From contig NZ_JAJVDH010000002.1 of assembly GCF_022758145.1 (NCBI RefSeq), positions 868,001-932,000 of the forward strand: DNA of 64,000 bases. Direction: 5' to 3'. The notes below the pieces were generated by a model that was given only the letters and a program-made list of their open reading frames with translations, was not told where the DNA came from and did no database searches. Made by a program: the position numbers and the translations under genes. Below, one piece after another: positions 25,818 through 34,139 of the stretch. The DNA comes from Pontibacter vulgaris (GTDB lineage: Bacteria; Bacteroidota; Bacteroidia; Cytophagales; Hymenobacteraceae). Numbering within the stretch: the stretch's first letter is position 1; the number at the start of each line of letters is the position of its first letter.

Positions 25818-26807
25818 ATGTTAAACTGGCGCATAGAAGCCCTGCACCTGAAGCTGAAGTATACCTGGAAGATAGCCCGTAATGCGAGCAACGAAAAAGT
25901 TAATTTCCTGGTGCAGGTATCGGATGGTACGTACAGCGGCTTTGGCGAGGCAGCCCCTAATATACGCTACGGCGAAACCCCGGAGCTTTTACTACAGCAA
26001 TACCAGGTACTGTTAATGGCCGGGCTGGCGCAGGTAAAATCCATGGAAGACTTGCTGCAGCTTTTGCTCGAGCACCAGCCTGTAAATGCCCTGCGTTTTG
26101 CTATCGAATCGGCTTACGTGCATTTTTATTGCCAGCATCAGAACATAGCTGTGCACCAGCTGTTAGGCCAGCCGGCCCCACACCAGCAGGCTACCTGCTT
26201 TTCGCTGCCCATTATGGATACCGGCGAGGTTGGCGACTTTATCCGGAAGTATAACATCAACCGCTTTAATAGCCTGAAGATTAAAGTAAACCAGGAGCAG
26301 GGTGCTGATTTGGTGGCCGAAGTAATGAAGCACACCAACCGCCCGCTGGTAGTAGACGGCAACGAAAGCTGGCAGGAGCCGGAGGAGTTGCTACGTTTTA
26401 TACACGGCCTCGACAGAACCCGGGTGGTATTTATAGAGCAACCTATGCCCGCCTCGTCAGCTTCGGCTTATGCAGCTATTAAACAGGAAACACCTATTTC
26501 GTTCGTAGCCGACGAATCCGTTACCGATGAAGCTGATTTTGAACTGCTGCGCCAGGAGTTTCATGGCATTAACATAAAACTGATGAAAGCTGGCGGCTAC
26601 CTGAACGCGGTACGGTTGTTGAAAGAAGCACGCCAGCACGGCATGATGGCTATGCTGGGCTGTATGGTAGAAACCAGCCTTGGTATCTGGTCGGCGATGC
26701 AGCTAAGTTCCTCTTTCGACTTTTCTGACCTGGATGGCTTCCTGATTCTGGAAGAAGAGCCTTTTGGGTTGGTGAAAGAGAGGGACGGTATACTTTATCT
26801 GAAGTAA
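25818..26807 (+). CDS. Dipeptide epimerase (L-Ala-D/L-Glu epimerase-like, enolase superfamily)
   Basis: This 329-residue cytoplasmic protein belongs to the muconate-lactonizing subgroup of the enolase superfamily. Catalytic features are present: KIKV (K154, K156), metal ligands D180 (VVDGNESW), E207 (FIEQPMP) and D232 (VADESVTD), and the second general base K254 (INIKLMKAGG). L-Ala-D/L-Glu epimerases of this subgroup recycle murein peptides. Alternatives are other dipeptide epimerases; the specificity loop cannot be read with certainty. The gene is monocistronic. Confidence 0.88.
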   Translation: MLNWRIEALHLKLKYTWKIARNASNEKVNFLVQVSDGTYSGFGEAAPNIRYGETPELLLQQYQVLLMAGLAQVKSMEDLLQLLLEHQPVNALRFAIESAYVHFYCQHQNIAVHQLLGQPAPHQQATCFSLPIMDTGEVGDFIRKYNINRFNSLKIKVNQEQGADLVAEVMKHTNRPLVVDGNESWQEPEELLRFIHGLDRTRVVFIEQPMPASSASAYAAIKQETPISFVADESVTDEADFELLRQEFHGINIKLMKAGGYLNAVRLLKEARQHGMMAMLGCMVETSLGIWSAMQLSSSFDFSDLDGFLILEEEPFGLVKERDGILYLK

Positions 26808-26925
26808 AAGACAAGTATGCCGAAGTATAACCTTCATGAAGGATAATTCTGAAAGCACTTTTAACTGCTCTCAGTCAAAATAATTAACCAAAACTAAACT
26901 TTTTTGTAAAAAAGGTGTTAATGTG

Positions 26926-26956
26926 TTTGTACATTAAATGTATGTACATATATTTG
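26926..26956 (+). promoter_or_regulatory. Promoter of the marR-yceI unit
   Basis: TTTG (26926-26929), a 19-bp spacer and TATATTTG (26949-26956) form a textbook Bacteroidota promoter (TTTG-N19-TAnnTTTG), about 26 bp before the chosen MarR start. Confidence 0.75.
26928..26948. promoter_or_regulatory. Inverted-repeat operator overlapping the marR promoter
   Basis: TGTACAT-N7-ATGTACA is a perfect 7-bp inverted repeat that fills the spacer between the -33 and -7 elements. Inside it ACATTAAATGT is a second perfect palindrome. This size and location suit a MarR dimer that blocks its own promoter (inference). Confidence 0.65.
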
Positions 26957-26982
26957 CAACACCAATGAGCATACATGCACCT

Positions 26983-27432
26983 ATGAAGATAGAGGAAGAA
27001 ATAAAGCAGAGCTCTTTTAAGTCAGAGTACCAGAAGGCATACATCAATATGATTTATACTTCGGGCTGGCTTGAGTTGGCGCAGGCAACTCTTTTTAAGC
27101 CTTTTGGCCTTACGTTGCCACAGTATAATATTTTGCGCATACTTAGGGGCCAGCACCCTGAGCCCGCTACGGTTAGTCTTTTGATTGAGCGCATGCTGGA
27201 TAAAACCTCCAATGCCTCGCGCATAGTGGATAAACTGGAGGCAAAAGGCCTTGTAACGCGTAAACAGTGCCCCAACGACCGCCGCACAGTAGATGTGCTG
27301 ATAACAGACAAAGGACTTGCCCTGCTTAAAGAGATGGACGAGTTTGAAGGCGGCCAGAAAACGGGCATCACAAATTTAACAGAACAGGAGGCGAAGGAAT
27401 TGAACCGCCTGCTCGATAAAATAAGAGATTAA
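26983..27432 (+). CDS. MarR family transcriptional regulator
   Basis: The protein has 149 residues from ATG 26983. An upstream in-frame ATG at 26938 lies within the promoter and is unlikely. The winged-helix DNA-binding region is FGLTLPQYNILRIL...TVSLLIERMLDKTSNASRIVDKLEAKGLVTR, followed by the wing with CPNDRRTVDVLITDKGLALL. The N- and C-terminal helices form the dimerisation domain. Its own promoter overlaps an inverted repeat, which suggests autoregulation. The next gene, 43 bp downstream, encodes a YceI protein and is probably co-transcribed. The inducing signal is unknown. Confidence 0.92.
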   Translation: MKIEEEIKQSSFKSEYQKAYINMIYTSGWLELAQATLFKPFGLTLPQYNILRILRGQHPEPATVSLLIERMLDKTSNASRIVDKLEAKGLVTRKQCPNDRRTVDVLITDKGLALLKEMDEFEGGQKTGITNLTEQEAKELNRLLDKIRD

Positions 27433-27475
27433 AGTAAACCAAAACCAACCTTTAGAATACACAATTAAATTTATC

Positions 27476-28135
27476 ATGAAAAAAACAGCAATTTTAGCTT
27501 CACTTGCCGCAGCGTTTATGTTCTCTGCATTTACTGGCAACACTTCAACAATTTCTACTTCAACAACTGCTACTGAAGTTGCTACTCCAGCTAAAGGCAA
27601 AGCTTTTAAACTGGATGTAACTAAGAGCGAAGTTAAATGGCATGCTAAAAAAGTTACAGGCGAGCACATGGGTACTATTAATGTAGCTAACGGCCAGCTT
27701 TTAGTAGCTAAGAATAAAGTAACCGGCGGTACCTTCACCATCGATATGAACTCTATCGCCTGCACCGACATTAAAGATGCTGAGTATAACGGCAAACTGA
27801 TCGGACACCTGAAGTCTGATGATTTCTTCAGCGTAGAGAAACACCCAACCGCTACATTCAAAATCACAAGCCTGAAGCCAATTGCTAAAGCTGCAGCTGG
27901 CCAGCCAAACACTACTGTAACCGGCGACCTTACTATCAAAGGCATTACAAAGCCAGTTACTTTCCCGGCTACAATCACGGTTAAAGGTGGTGTTGCAACT
28001 GCAAAAGCAGATGTAACCGTAGACCGCACAAAATACGATATCCGTTACGCTTCCAAGAGCTTCTTCGATACGATCGGCGACAAAGCTATCTACGATGATT
28101 TCAAAGTGTCTTTCAACGTAACAGCAAAACAGTAA
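27476..28135 (+). CDS. YceI family protein (lipocalin-like, isoprenoid-binding type)
   Basis: The 219-residue exported protein has a signal peptide-like N-terminus (KKTAILASLAAAFMFSAFTG), then a Thr/Ser-rich linker and a YceI beta-barrel domain (about 40-219): FKLDVTKSEVKWHAKKVTGEH, GTINVANGQ, a DLKSDDFF-like HLKSDDFFSVEKHPTATFKI, GDLTIKGITKPVTFP and VDRTKYDIRYAS. YceI proteins bind polyisoprenoids or related lipids in the periplasm; roles in stress or respiration are proposed. The pairing with an upstream MarR regulator fits stress- or substrate-controlled expression. Confidence 0.93.
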   Translation: MKKTAILASLAAAFMFSAFTGNTSTISTSTTATEVATPAKGKAFKLDVTKSEVKWHAKKVTGEHMGTINVANGQLLVAKNKVTGGTFTIDMNSIACTDIKDAEYNGKLIGHLKSDDFFSVEKHPTATFKITSLKPIAKAAAGQPNTTVTGDLTIKGITKPVTFPATITVKGGVATAKADVTVDRTKYDIRYASKSFFDTIGDKAIYDDFKVSFNVTAKQ

Positions 28136-28158
28136 TTACTACCTGTGTTTAGTTGATG

Positions 28159-28189
28159 AAAGCCCCGCGGCACCGCTGCGGGGCTTTTT
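28159..28189 (+). terminator. Terminator of marR-yceI
   Basis: AAAGCCCCGC pairs with GCGGGGCTTT around a 9-nt loop, followed by T and C, 23 bp past the yceI stop. Confidence 0.85.
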
Positions 28190-28243
28190 CTTTTACCATA
28201 CTTTCCAGTTGCCTATCTTTGGTTTATACTTCAGTTTATACTT

Positions 28244-28996
28244 ATGTCAGCCACTACACTCATCCGATTTATACTTCCGTTTTGCCTGATGCTTACTTTT
28301 TGTTCAGATAAACAACCCGATGCACAGCAGCTGGTAGACCAGGCCATTGCCACGCACGGCGGCGGGAAGTATAACCGTGGCGTTATCAGTTTCAGGTTGC
28401 GCGATAAACAATACAGGGCCTTGCGCGATGGCGGAGCCTACGTTTACAGCCGCACTTTTCAGGACTCAACGGGCCAGCGCGTGCACGATGTGTTGCGTAA
28501 CAGCGGCTTTACCAGAACTATAAATGGAACAGAAGTAACACTGCCGCAGGAACGAAAGGATGCTTTTTCGGCTTCTGTAAACTCTGTTATATACTTTGCG
28601 CTGCTGCCATACTTTTTAAATGATGCTGCCGTGCAGAAAGAATACATAGGCGAGGCAAGTATAAAAGAGGAGCCATACTACAAAGTGAAAGTAACGTTTG
28701 CAAAAGCTGGCGGAGGCACTGATTTCGAGGATGTATACATTTACTGGTTCCACCAGCAGCGCCATACCATGGATTACCTGGCTTATAGTTTTAAGGAAGA
28801 TGGCGGTGGCACCCGTTTCCGGGAGGCTGTAAACCCGCGCATTGTTGGCGGCATCCGCTTCCAGAATTATAACAACTATACTATTAAAGAACAGCTTCCG
28901 CTGGAGCAGTACGACAAAGCTTTCGAAGCCGGCAAACTGGAGAAAGTATCGGAAATAAAGCTGGAGGATGTGGTGGTAAGCAAGCTGCCTGAATAA
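28244..28996 (+). CDS. DUF6503-like secreted/lipoprotein-like protein
   Basis: The 250-residue protein has a hydrophobic signal (FILPFCLMLTFC). The Cys near residue 20 is followed by Ser-Asp, which resembles a lipoprotein, but Phe at -1 is atypical. The mature part has an LVDQAIATHGGGKY opening, a VISFRLRDKQYRALRDGG strand pair, YFALLPYFLND, and KVKVTFAK..DFEDVYIYWFHQQRHTMDYLAYSF. I recognise this pattern as the DUF6503 type common in Bacteroidota, from memory only, so moderately sure. It is probably a periplasmic LolA/lipid-binding-like beta fold (inference). Function unknown. Confidence 0.7.
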   Translation: MSATTLIRFILPFCLMLTFCSDKQPDAQQLVDQAIATHGGGKYNRGVISFRLRDKQYRALRDGGAYVYSRTFQDSTGQRVHDVLRNSGFTRTINGTEVTLPQERKDAFSASVNSVIYFALLPYFLNDAAVQKEYIGEASIKEEPYYKVKVTFAKAGGGTDFEDVYIYWFHQQRHTMDYLAYSFKEDGGGTRFREAVNPRIVGGIRFQNYNNYTIKEQLPLEQYDKAFEAGKLEKVSEIKLEDVVVSKLPE

Positions 28997-29027
28997 TAAC
29001 AGTGATTTTAATAATAGTCAAAGTATA

Positions 29028-29065
29028 AAACAGTAAAAGCCTGAGAGATCAGGCTTTTACTGTTT
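29028..29065. terminator. Bidirectional terminator between convergent genes
   Basis: AAACAGTAAAAGCCTGA pairs perfectly with TCAGGCTTTTACTGTTT around GAGA. It sits between the convergent genes ending at 28996 and 29082 and can serve both. Confidence 0.87.
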
Positions 29066-29081
29066 GTATGGGAGTAGCTTA

Positions 29082-30386
29082 TTACTCTACTAAAGCTTTG
29101 TTAACCCGGGTAGGTGTGTCGGTGCCGGAAACCACACCTTGTGCGCCAAGTGCAATGGCTTTTATCATATTGGTCAAGTGCGCCATATCCAGCATTTCGA
29201 ACTCATCATTCACAGTATGGTAGGTAGTGTCTTTGTCTATCTGTACGGATGAGATAGTATGTGCCGGAACGCCTAAACGTGCCAGGGTAGCATTGTCGGA
29301 GCGGTAGAACAGGTTTTGCTTAGGATAAGGATCCGGGTGGATGCTGTACGTAGTGCCTTGCAAACGTTTCTGTACCAGCTGGCCTAAATCAGAACGTTCA
29401 AAGCCCGTCATGTAAGCGCTGTTCGGGCCGAACTTAGAAGGCTTGCCCACCATTTCGATGTTAAACATGGCCACGATCTGATCAGGGTTAAACTGCTCCG
29501 AAAACATTTTAGAACCAAAACCACCGATCTCTTCAGCTGTAAAGGCTGCAAAAACGAGTGTGCGCTCAGGTTGTGGCTGTTGCTTGTAGTAATTAGCCAG
29601 CATGATCATAGCCGAAGTACCGGATGCATCATCGTCGGCACCGTTGGCAATGCTGTCGCCATCTAGGGTATGGCCGATGCCAATGTGGTCGTAGTGGCCT
29701 GAGAATAGCACGTATTCATCTTTGCGCTTTCCTTCAATAATACCTACCACATTGGTAAGCGGCAGCTTTTCTATTTTGTTTGTAGTGCTTGCTTTATACT
29801 TTTTAGCTTCTGTGGCATCGGTCAGCAGGTATACTTTGCTGCTGCCTTTGGTTAGTTCTTTTTTGACCTCACCTTTGCCCAGGTAGCGTTTAAACATTTC
29901 GAAGGTTTTGGCATGGCTTGGGTGCACCAATACCAAGGCGTCGGTGTCCTGCTTCATAATATCGGAAAACGCCTTGCGTGCATTCTCGCCTTTCTTTATC
30001 ATCAACACCTTGCGCTTCTTGCTTTGTTTCCATTTCAGCTTTTCTGCAGAGCTGGTAATTAAAACATTTTCGGCGGTTATACTTTTACCGTTCAGCGTTG
30101 CTTGTGCGGTGCCCGGGGTAATCTTATAGAAGTAAAACGTTTGCTTGAAAGAGCCCTTGGCTGCTGGCAACGGCGTTAACCCGATACGCTGAAATTCACC
30201 CTGGATAAAGTCAGCTGCTTTATCGATGCCGGGCGTAAAAGAAGAACGGCCCTGCATATCGTCGGCGCTAAGGGTTTTAACCAAACGTGTGGTTTCCTGC
30301 TCCGAAATGGTGGATAGATCCTGGGCTGAAAGGGCATTGCCAACGCATAATGCAAAGGCTGTCAGCAAGTATTTGCTGTTTTTCAT
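29082..30386 (-). CDS. M28 family peptidase (aminopeptidase-like)
   Basis: The protein has 434 residues from ATG 30386. The frame extends further upstream, but the signal peptide SKYLLTAFALCVGNALSAQ marks this start. It contains a zinc peptidase domain with GHYDHIG (H and D), GADDDASGTSAM (bridging D), TAEEIGGFGSK (catalytic E and ligand E), and later NIEMVG and HTISS. An inserted PA-like region lies before the catalytic core. M28 enzymes are secreted di-zinc exopeptidases. It is probably periplasmic or surface-exposed. A second M28 peptidase is encoded at 35911-37293. Confidence 0.9.
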   Translation of the reverse strand: MKNSKYLLTAFALCVGNALSAQDLSTISEQETTRLVKTLSADDMQGRSSFTPGIDKAADFIQGEFQRIGLTPLPAAKGSFKQTFYFYKITPGTAQATLNGKSITAENVLITSSAEKLKWKQSKKRKVLMIKKGENARKAFSDIMKQDTDALVLVHPSHAKTFEMFKRYLGKGEVKKELTKGSSKVYLLTDATEAKKYKASTTNKIEKLPLTNVVGIIEGKRKDEYVLFSGHYDHIGIGHTLDGDSIANGADDDASGTSAMIMLANYYKQQPQPERTLVFAAFTAEEIGGFGSKMFSEQFNPDQIVAMFNIEMVGKPSKFGPNSAYMTGFERSDLGQLVQKRLQGTTYSIHPDPYPKQNLFYRSDNATLARLGVPAHTISSVQIDKDTTYHTVNDEFEMLDMAHLTNMIKAIALGAQGVVSGTDTPTRVNKALVE

Positions 30387-30492
30387 AGTGTGCGGTTTAA
30401 GTATAGGTTTTTGATAGATTTTTAAAGAAATTGAGAAAGACAAGCAGTTGTTTCTGCCAGTCTGTTGCTCCGACACACAAGATACTGAAATT

Positions 30493-31608
30493 ATGGAAAC
30501 CCGCGCTAAAGTAAACTGGCTAAAACTACTGCAATACACCGTGCTGGTTTCTGTGATTTTATACTTTGGCCGCACATTGCTGGTGCCGCTTAGTTTTGCG
30601 CTGCTTATCAGCTTTGTACTTTACCCGATCTGTAAGTGGCTCGAAAACAAGCATTTTCCACGCTGGGTGGCCATTATGTTATGCCTGTTGTTGTTACTGG
30701 TTCTGTTTGGCGGTTTAGCCTGGTTACTGATAAGCCAGATGGGGCGTTTTGGGCAGGAGTGGCCTGTTATACAAGCCAAATTATTGCAGACGTGGCAAAC
30801 CATAAGCCAATACCTGGAGCAACGCCTGGGCATAACCAACCTGCAGCAAGCCCAGTGGATACAAAGTATGGCAGCCGATGTAGGATCTTCGGCCTTGAAT
30901 ATGGTGCAGGGGGTAGTTTATACTTCGGCAGTTTCGCTGGTGCTGCTGGTGCTCATTCCGCTTTATGCGGCGCTTATACTTTTTTACCGCGAGCAACTCG
31001 CAACGGCGCTTTTTTCGATGTTCCCGAAATCAGAAAAGCAAACCATATGCGCCATACTTGCCGAAACCATCACTACCTATTATAATTTCATAAAAGGCAT
31101 GGTGATCGTTTACTTTATTGTGGGTGCGCTCAACAGTTTAGGGTTATACCTGCTGGGCATTCCACATGCGGTATTTTTTGGCGTGGTGGCATCTATACTT
31201 ACTTTTATACCTTATGTAGGCATCACCATCGGGGCTATACTTCCGATGGCTGTGGCCTGGATAACCTATGATTCGATCTGGTACCCGGTTGGTGTTGTGA
31301 TTGTGTTTACGGTGGTGCAGTACCTGGAGGCAAACCTGATTTTTCCGTGGGCCGTTAGTTACCGGTTACAGGTTAATATGCTGTTCACGTTGCTGGCTAT
31401 AGTGGCAGGCGGTATACTTTGGGGCGCTTCCGGCATGATCTTGTTTATCCCGTTCCTGGCTATCATAAAACTTATTGCTGATAAACACAGCGAGTTGCGA
31501 CCGGTTTCTTTGCTGCTGAGCGCCGGAAATAATAAAAAGAAGAGGGTACTGAAAAAAGTGAAACCCATTATCAGGACTGACGCCGGTGCGCCTCCCACTC
31601 AGTTTTAA
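30493..31608 (+). CDS. AI-2E family transporter
   Basis: The protein has 371 residues from ATG 30493, the start that gives a short polar N-terminus; an earlier in-frame ATG at 30448 is less likely. It has about eight membrane segments with the family's central soluble stretch (about 90-150) and C-terminal hairpins such as GIPHAVFFGVVASILTFIPYVGITIGAILPM. The family (PerM/TqsA) includes autoinducer-2 exporters and Na+/H+ antiporters, so the substrate is open. Its 3' end overlaps the converging GNAT gene by 38 bp. Confidence 0.9.
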   Translation: METRAKVNWLKLLQYTVLVSVILYFGRTLLVPLSFALLISFVLYPICKWLENKHFPRWVAIMLCLLLLLVLFGGLAWLLISQMGRFGQEWPVIQAKLLQTWQTISQYLEQRLGITNLQQAQWIQSMAADVGSSALNMVQGVVYTSAVSLVLLVLIPLYAALILFYREQLATALFSMFPKSEKQTICAILAETITTYYNFIKGMVIVYFIVGALNSLGLYLLGIPHAVFFGVVASILTFIPYVGITIGAILPMAVAWITYDSIWYPVGVVIVFTVVQYLEANLIFPWAVSYRLQVNMLFTLLAIVAGGILWGASGMILFIPFLAIIKLIADKHSELRPVSLLLSAGNNKKKRVLKKVKPIIRTDAGAPPTQF

Positions 31609-32143
31609 GCAAACTATAAATTTCAAGGTCGAGAAAGCGGCCATTCAGAAATTCGCCTTCGCGCTCAATGCCTTCAATGGTAAAACCAAGATTTTTAGGA
31701 ATATTGCTGCTTTTAAAGTTTCCTTCACCCACTTTAATCTGGATGCGGTTTATACCCATGTTTTCAAAAGCATGCTGCATCAGGGCTGAGCAGCAACGCC
31801 GCATAATGCCCTTACCCTGGTAAGGTTCGCCCAGCCAGTAACCTATCTCGAGTTTGCGGTTAAGCAGATCTATGGTTTTGTACGCAATAATGCCAACCAG
31901 CCGCTCTAAGTATACAATGGCAAATACCTGGTCTGTAACGTTATCTTCAGAAGTAACACTTTTAAGGTAAGCTTCATTATCTTTTACCGATCTGCTGAAA
32001 TCAATGAAAGGGAGCCACTCGCGCAGGTAAGCCCGGTAACTGTCTATCAGGGTATAAATAGCAGGTGCGTCGTTTATGGTTACCTCACGCAATACAAGGT
32101 CTGGCGCAATGGGCAGCTGGTAAGTATGGGTTAACTTTTTCAT
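31571..32143 (-). CDS. GNAT family N-acetyltransferase (RimJ/RimL-like)
   Basis: This 190-residue cytoplasmic protein has the GNAT acetyl-CoA-binding motif in GYWLGEPYQGKGIMRRCCSALM (Q/RxxGxG/A as YQGKGI). It also has FENMGINRIQIKVGEGNFKSSNIPKNLGFTIEGI and EREGEFLNGRFLDLEIYSLL, typical of ribosomal-protein-type or small-molecule acetyltransferases of the RimJ/RimL group. The acceptor is unknown. It converges with the AI-2E gene and overlaps it by 38 bp at the 3' ends. Confidence 0.88.
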   Translation of the reverse strand: MKKLTHTYQLPIAPDLVLREVTINDAPAIYTLIDSYRAYLREWLPFIDFSRSVKDNEAYLKSVTSEDNVTDQVFAIVYLERLVGIIAYKTIDLLNRKLEIGYWLGEPYQGKGIMRRCCSALMQHAFENMGINRIQIKVGEGNFKSSNIPKNLGFTIEGIEREGEFLNGRFLDLEIYSLLKTEWEAHRRQS

Positions 32144-32208
32144 AGGCGGGAGCTTGAAGTATAGTTACAGGCTTTACTGGTAATGGCAATAGTGTAATGC
32201 GCTAAACT

Positions 32209-32243
32209 AAAACGCCCTTTTCTGCAGGTAAGAAGAGGGCGTT
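32209..32243 (-). terminator. Terminator after the dienelactone hydrolase gene
   Basis: AAACGCCCT...AGGGCGTTT forms an interrupted stem with an internal mismatch around TTTCTGCAGGTAAGA, on the minus strand, 26 bp past the stop at 32269. Confidence 0.7.
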
Positions 32244-32268
32244 TGTAAGTATAAACAGAGGTCTATAC

Positions 32269-33120
32269 TTAATCGAAGTGCTTTTTCAGGAAATCTACAC
32301 TTAGTTTGTATGCCTCTGCTGTAAATGCCTTGTTATGCTTCGGGTTGCTTGGGTTTGCGAAGGCATGGTCGGCGTCGTACATTTTAACGGTCAGGTTTTT
32401 GCCGGCTTTCTTCATGTTCTGCTCAAACTGCTGCACTATTTTAGGCGTGATGTGAGTATCCTGGCTGGCGAAAATACCAAGTACGGGAGCATCCAGCTTT
32501 TTAAGTCGTTCTACATCATCTTCGGGCATGCCATAGTACATAACCACTGCTTCCGCATTATCGCCGGCCAGCAGCCCAGCCTGAAGCGCCCAACTACCGC
32601 CAAAGCACCAGCCTATGGTGGCAATGTCAGCATCTTTACCTGCGTAGGCAATAGCGCCTTTAATAATGTTCTGCGCCCGTTCGGTTGTTACGGTTTGCAC
32701 ATATTTCTGGGCCTCCTGCGATGTAGTGGCTATTTTGCCATCATACAGGTCAAGCGCCAGTATGTTTACATTGCCTAAATCTTTGCCCAGGCGCTCGGCT
32801 TCCTGCTTTATGTAGTCGTTCAGCCCCCACCACTCGTGTATTACAAACAGGTAATTATCGGTTTGCCGGGCAGCTTTAATCTCATAGGCCATACCTGTTT
32901 TGCCGTCCGGAGTTTTAAAAGTTACTTTCTTGCCGGTCATATTCTGAAGCTTAAAAGGTAAAGGATTGTCGTGTTTTCCGCGGAAGGCGGCATCGCTGGC
33001 CAGCATGGCAAATTGTGCGGTAGCCTCGGTAGGTTTTGTGCAGCAAGCCATAGTGGCCTGGGCATTGGCCCACTGCCAGGTAAGCAGGCAAAGCACCAAC
33101 AGCATGATCGTTTTTTTCAT
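32269..33120 (-). CDS. Dienelactone hydrolase family protein (exported)
   Basis: The 283-residue protein has a signal peptide (LLVLCLLTWQWANAQ). Alpha/beta-hydrolase features are the IHEWWGLNDYIKQEAERL opening, nucleophile Cys in IGWCFGGSWAL, Asp in IFASQDTHI and His in YDADHAFANPSNP. This is the Cys-Asp-His triad of dienelactone hydrolases. An export signal is unusual for enzymes known from aromatic degradation but common in Bacteroidota. The substrate is unknown. Confidence 0.9.
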   Translation of the reverse strand: MKKTIMLLVLCLLTWQWANAQATMACCTKPTEATAQFAMLASDAAFRGKHDNPLPFKLQNMTGKKVTFKTPDGKTGMAYEIKAARQTDNYLFVIHEWWGLNDYIKQEAERLGKDLGNVNILALDLYDGKIATTSQEAQKYVQTVTTERAQNIIKGAIAYAGKDADIATIGWCFGGSWALQAGLLAGDNAEAVVMYYGMPEDDVERLKKLDAPVLGIFASQDTHITPKIVQQFEQNMKKAGKNLTVKMYDADHAFANPSNPKHNKAFTAEAYKLSVDFLKKHFD

Positions 33121-33180
33121 AGTATAGATTTTGGTTATAGTACGAAAATAATAATAAAACCAGCATTGTTACAGGTTCGG

Positions 33181-33975
33181 TTACTCTTTATGGGGCTCAG
33201 CTTCCTTCGGTTTTTTATAACGTTTACTGCGCCGCTTTACATACACCGCCGAGGAGCCTTTGTCATCTTCTTTCCGGATGATGAACAGTTCTTTATACGC
33301 TTTTATTAACTGAATTAGCTGGCTGTACCCAAAGGTGCGTGCATCAAAGGCAGGGTCAAGCTGGCGCAGGCTGGAGCCAATTGCCCCCAGGTGAGCCCAA
33401 CCATCTTCTCCCACAGCCATTGTAAAAGCTTCTTTCAGCATCGGTACCGGGTTAGGTTGCGGGTTATCGTGGCCGTTTGCTGTGATTTTATCTGCCGATG
33501 CTATCTTTTTTTCATCAATATCATCGGTCAGGTTTTCAGTATAAATAAAAATGTTGCAGGCATTTACAAAAGGCTTAGGCGTTTTGCGCTGCCCTATGCC
33601 CATTACAAAAATGCCGGCCTCCCTGATGCGGGTTGCAAGCCGGGTATAATCGCTGTCTGATGATACGATACAGAAGCCATCTACCAGGTTGCTGTGCAAC
33701 AGGTCCATCGCATCTATGATCAGGGCGCTATCGGTAGCGTTTTTCCCGATCGTATACCGGAACTGTTGTATAGGTTGTATCGCGTGGTTGTTCAGGCAGT
33801 CTTTCCAGCCGTTCATCTGGGGCGTTGTCCAGTCGCCGTAAATGCGGCGTATGGTGGTAGGTCCGTATTTACCGGCTTCGGCCAGCAGTTTTACAATAAG
33901 GCTGGGTTGTGCATTGTCGCCATCAATTAGCATGGCCATGCGGTGTGTTTTTTTCTCGCGGAAATTATCTTTCAT
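33181..33975 (-). CDS. NYN domain (LabA-like) protein with OST-HTH/LOTUS-type domain
   Basis: The protein has 264 residues from ATG 33975, the Met before KDNFREKKTHRMAMLIDGDN; the longer frame to 34080 is unlikely. The N-terminal PIN-like NYN domain shows AMLIDGDNAQP, ALIIDAMDLL, FCIVSSDSDYTRLATRIRE and FVMGIGQRKTP, the acidic residues of a metal-dependent RNase fold. The C-terminal part (about 170-240: LKEAFTMAVGEDGWAHLGAIGSSL...YSQLIQLIKAY) resembles an OST-HTH RNA-binding domain. An RNA-processing or regulatory role is likely from family knowledge; the target is unknown. Confidence 0.85.
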   Translation of the reverse strand: MKDNFREKKTHRMAMLIDGDNAQPSLIVKLLAEAGKYGPTTIRRIYGDWTTPQMNGWKDCLNNHAIQPIQQFRYTIGKNATDSALIIDAMDLLHSNLVDGFCIVSSDSDYTRLATRIREAGIFVMGIGQRKTPKPFVNACNIFIYTENLTDDIDEKKIASADKITANGHDNPQPNPVPMLKEAFTMAVGEDGWAHLGAIGSSLRQLDPAFDARTFGYSQLIQLIKAYKELFIIRKEDDKGSSAVYVKRRSKRYKKPKEAEPHKE

Positions 33976-34139
33976 GTATAAGGGCTGATGTTGTGGCGGG
34001 CGGTGTGCCAGCCGCAGTTGCAGCTGTATAGTTTTTCTGTTATACTTATACTTCAGAGATGAGTTGTGGCTGCACAACAACCGGCAGCAGAATGAGTATG
34101 AACAATATCACACTAACCCATACTTGCAGAAAGTATAAA

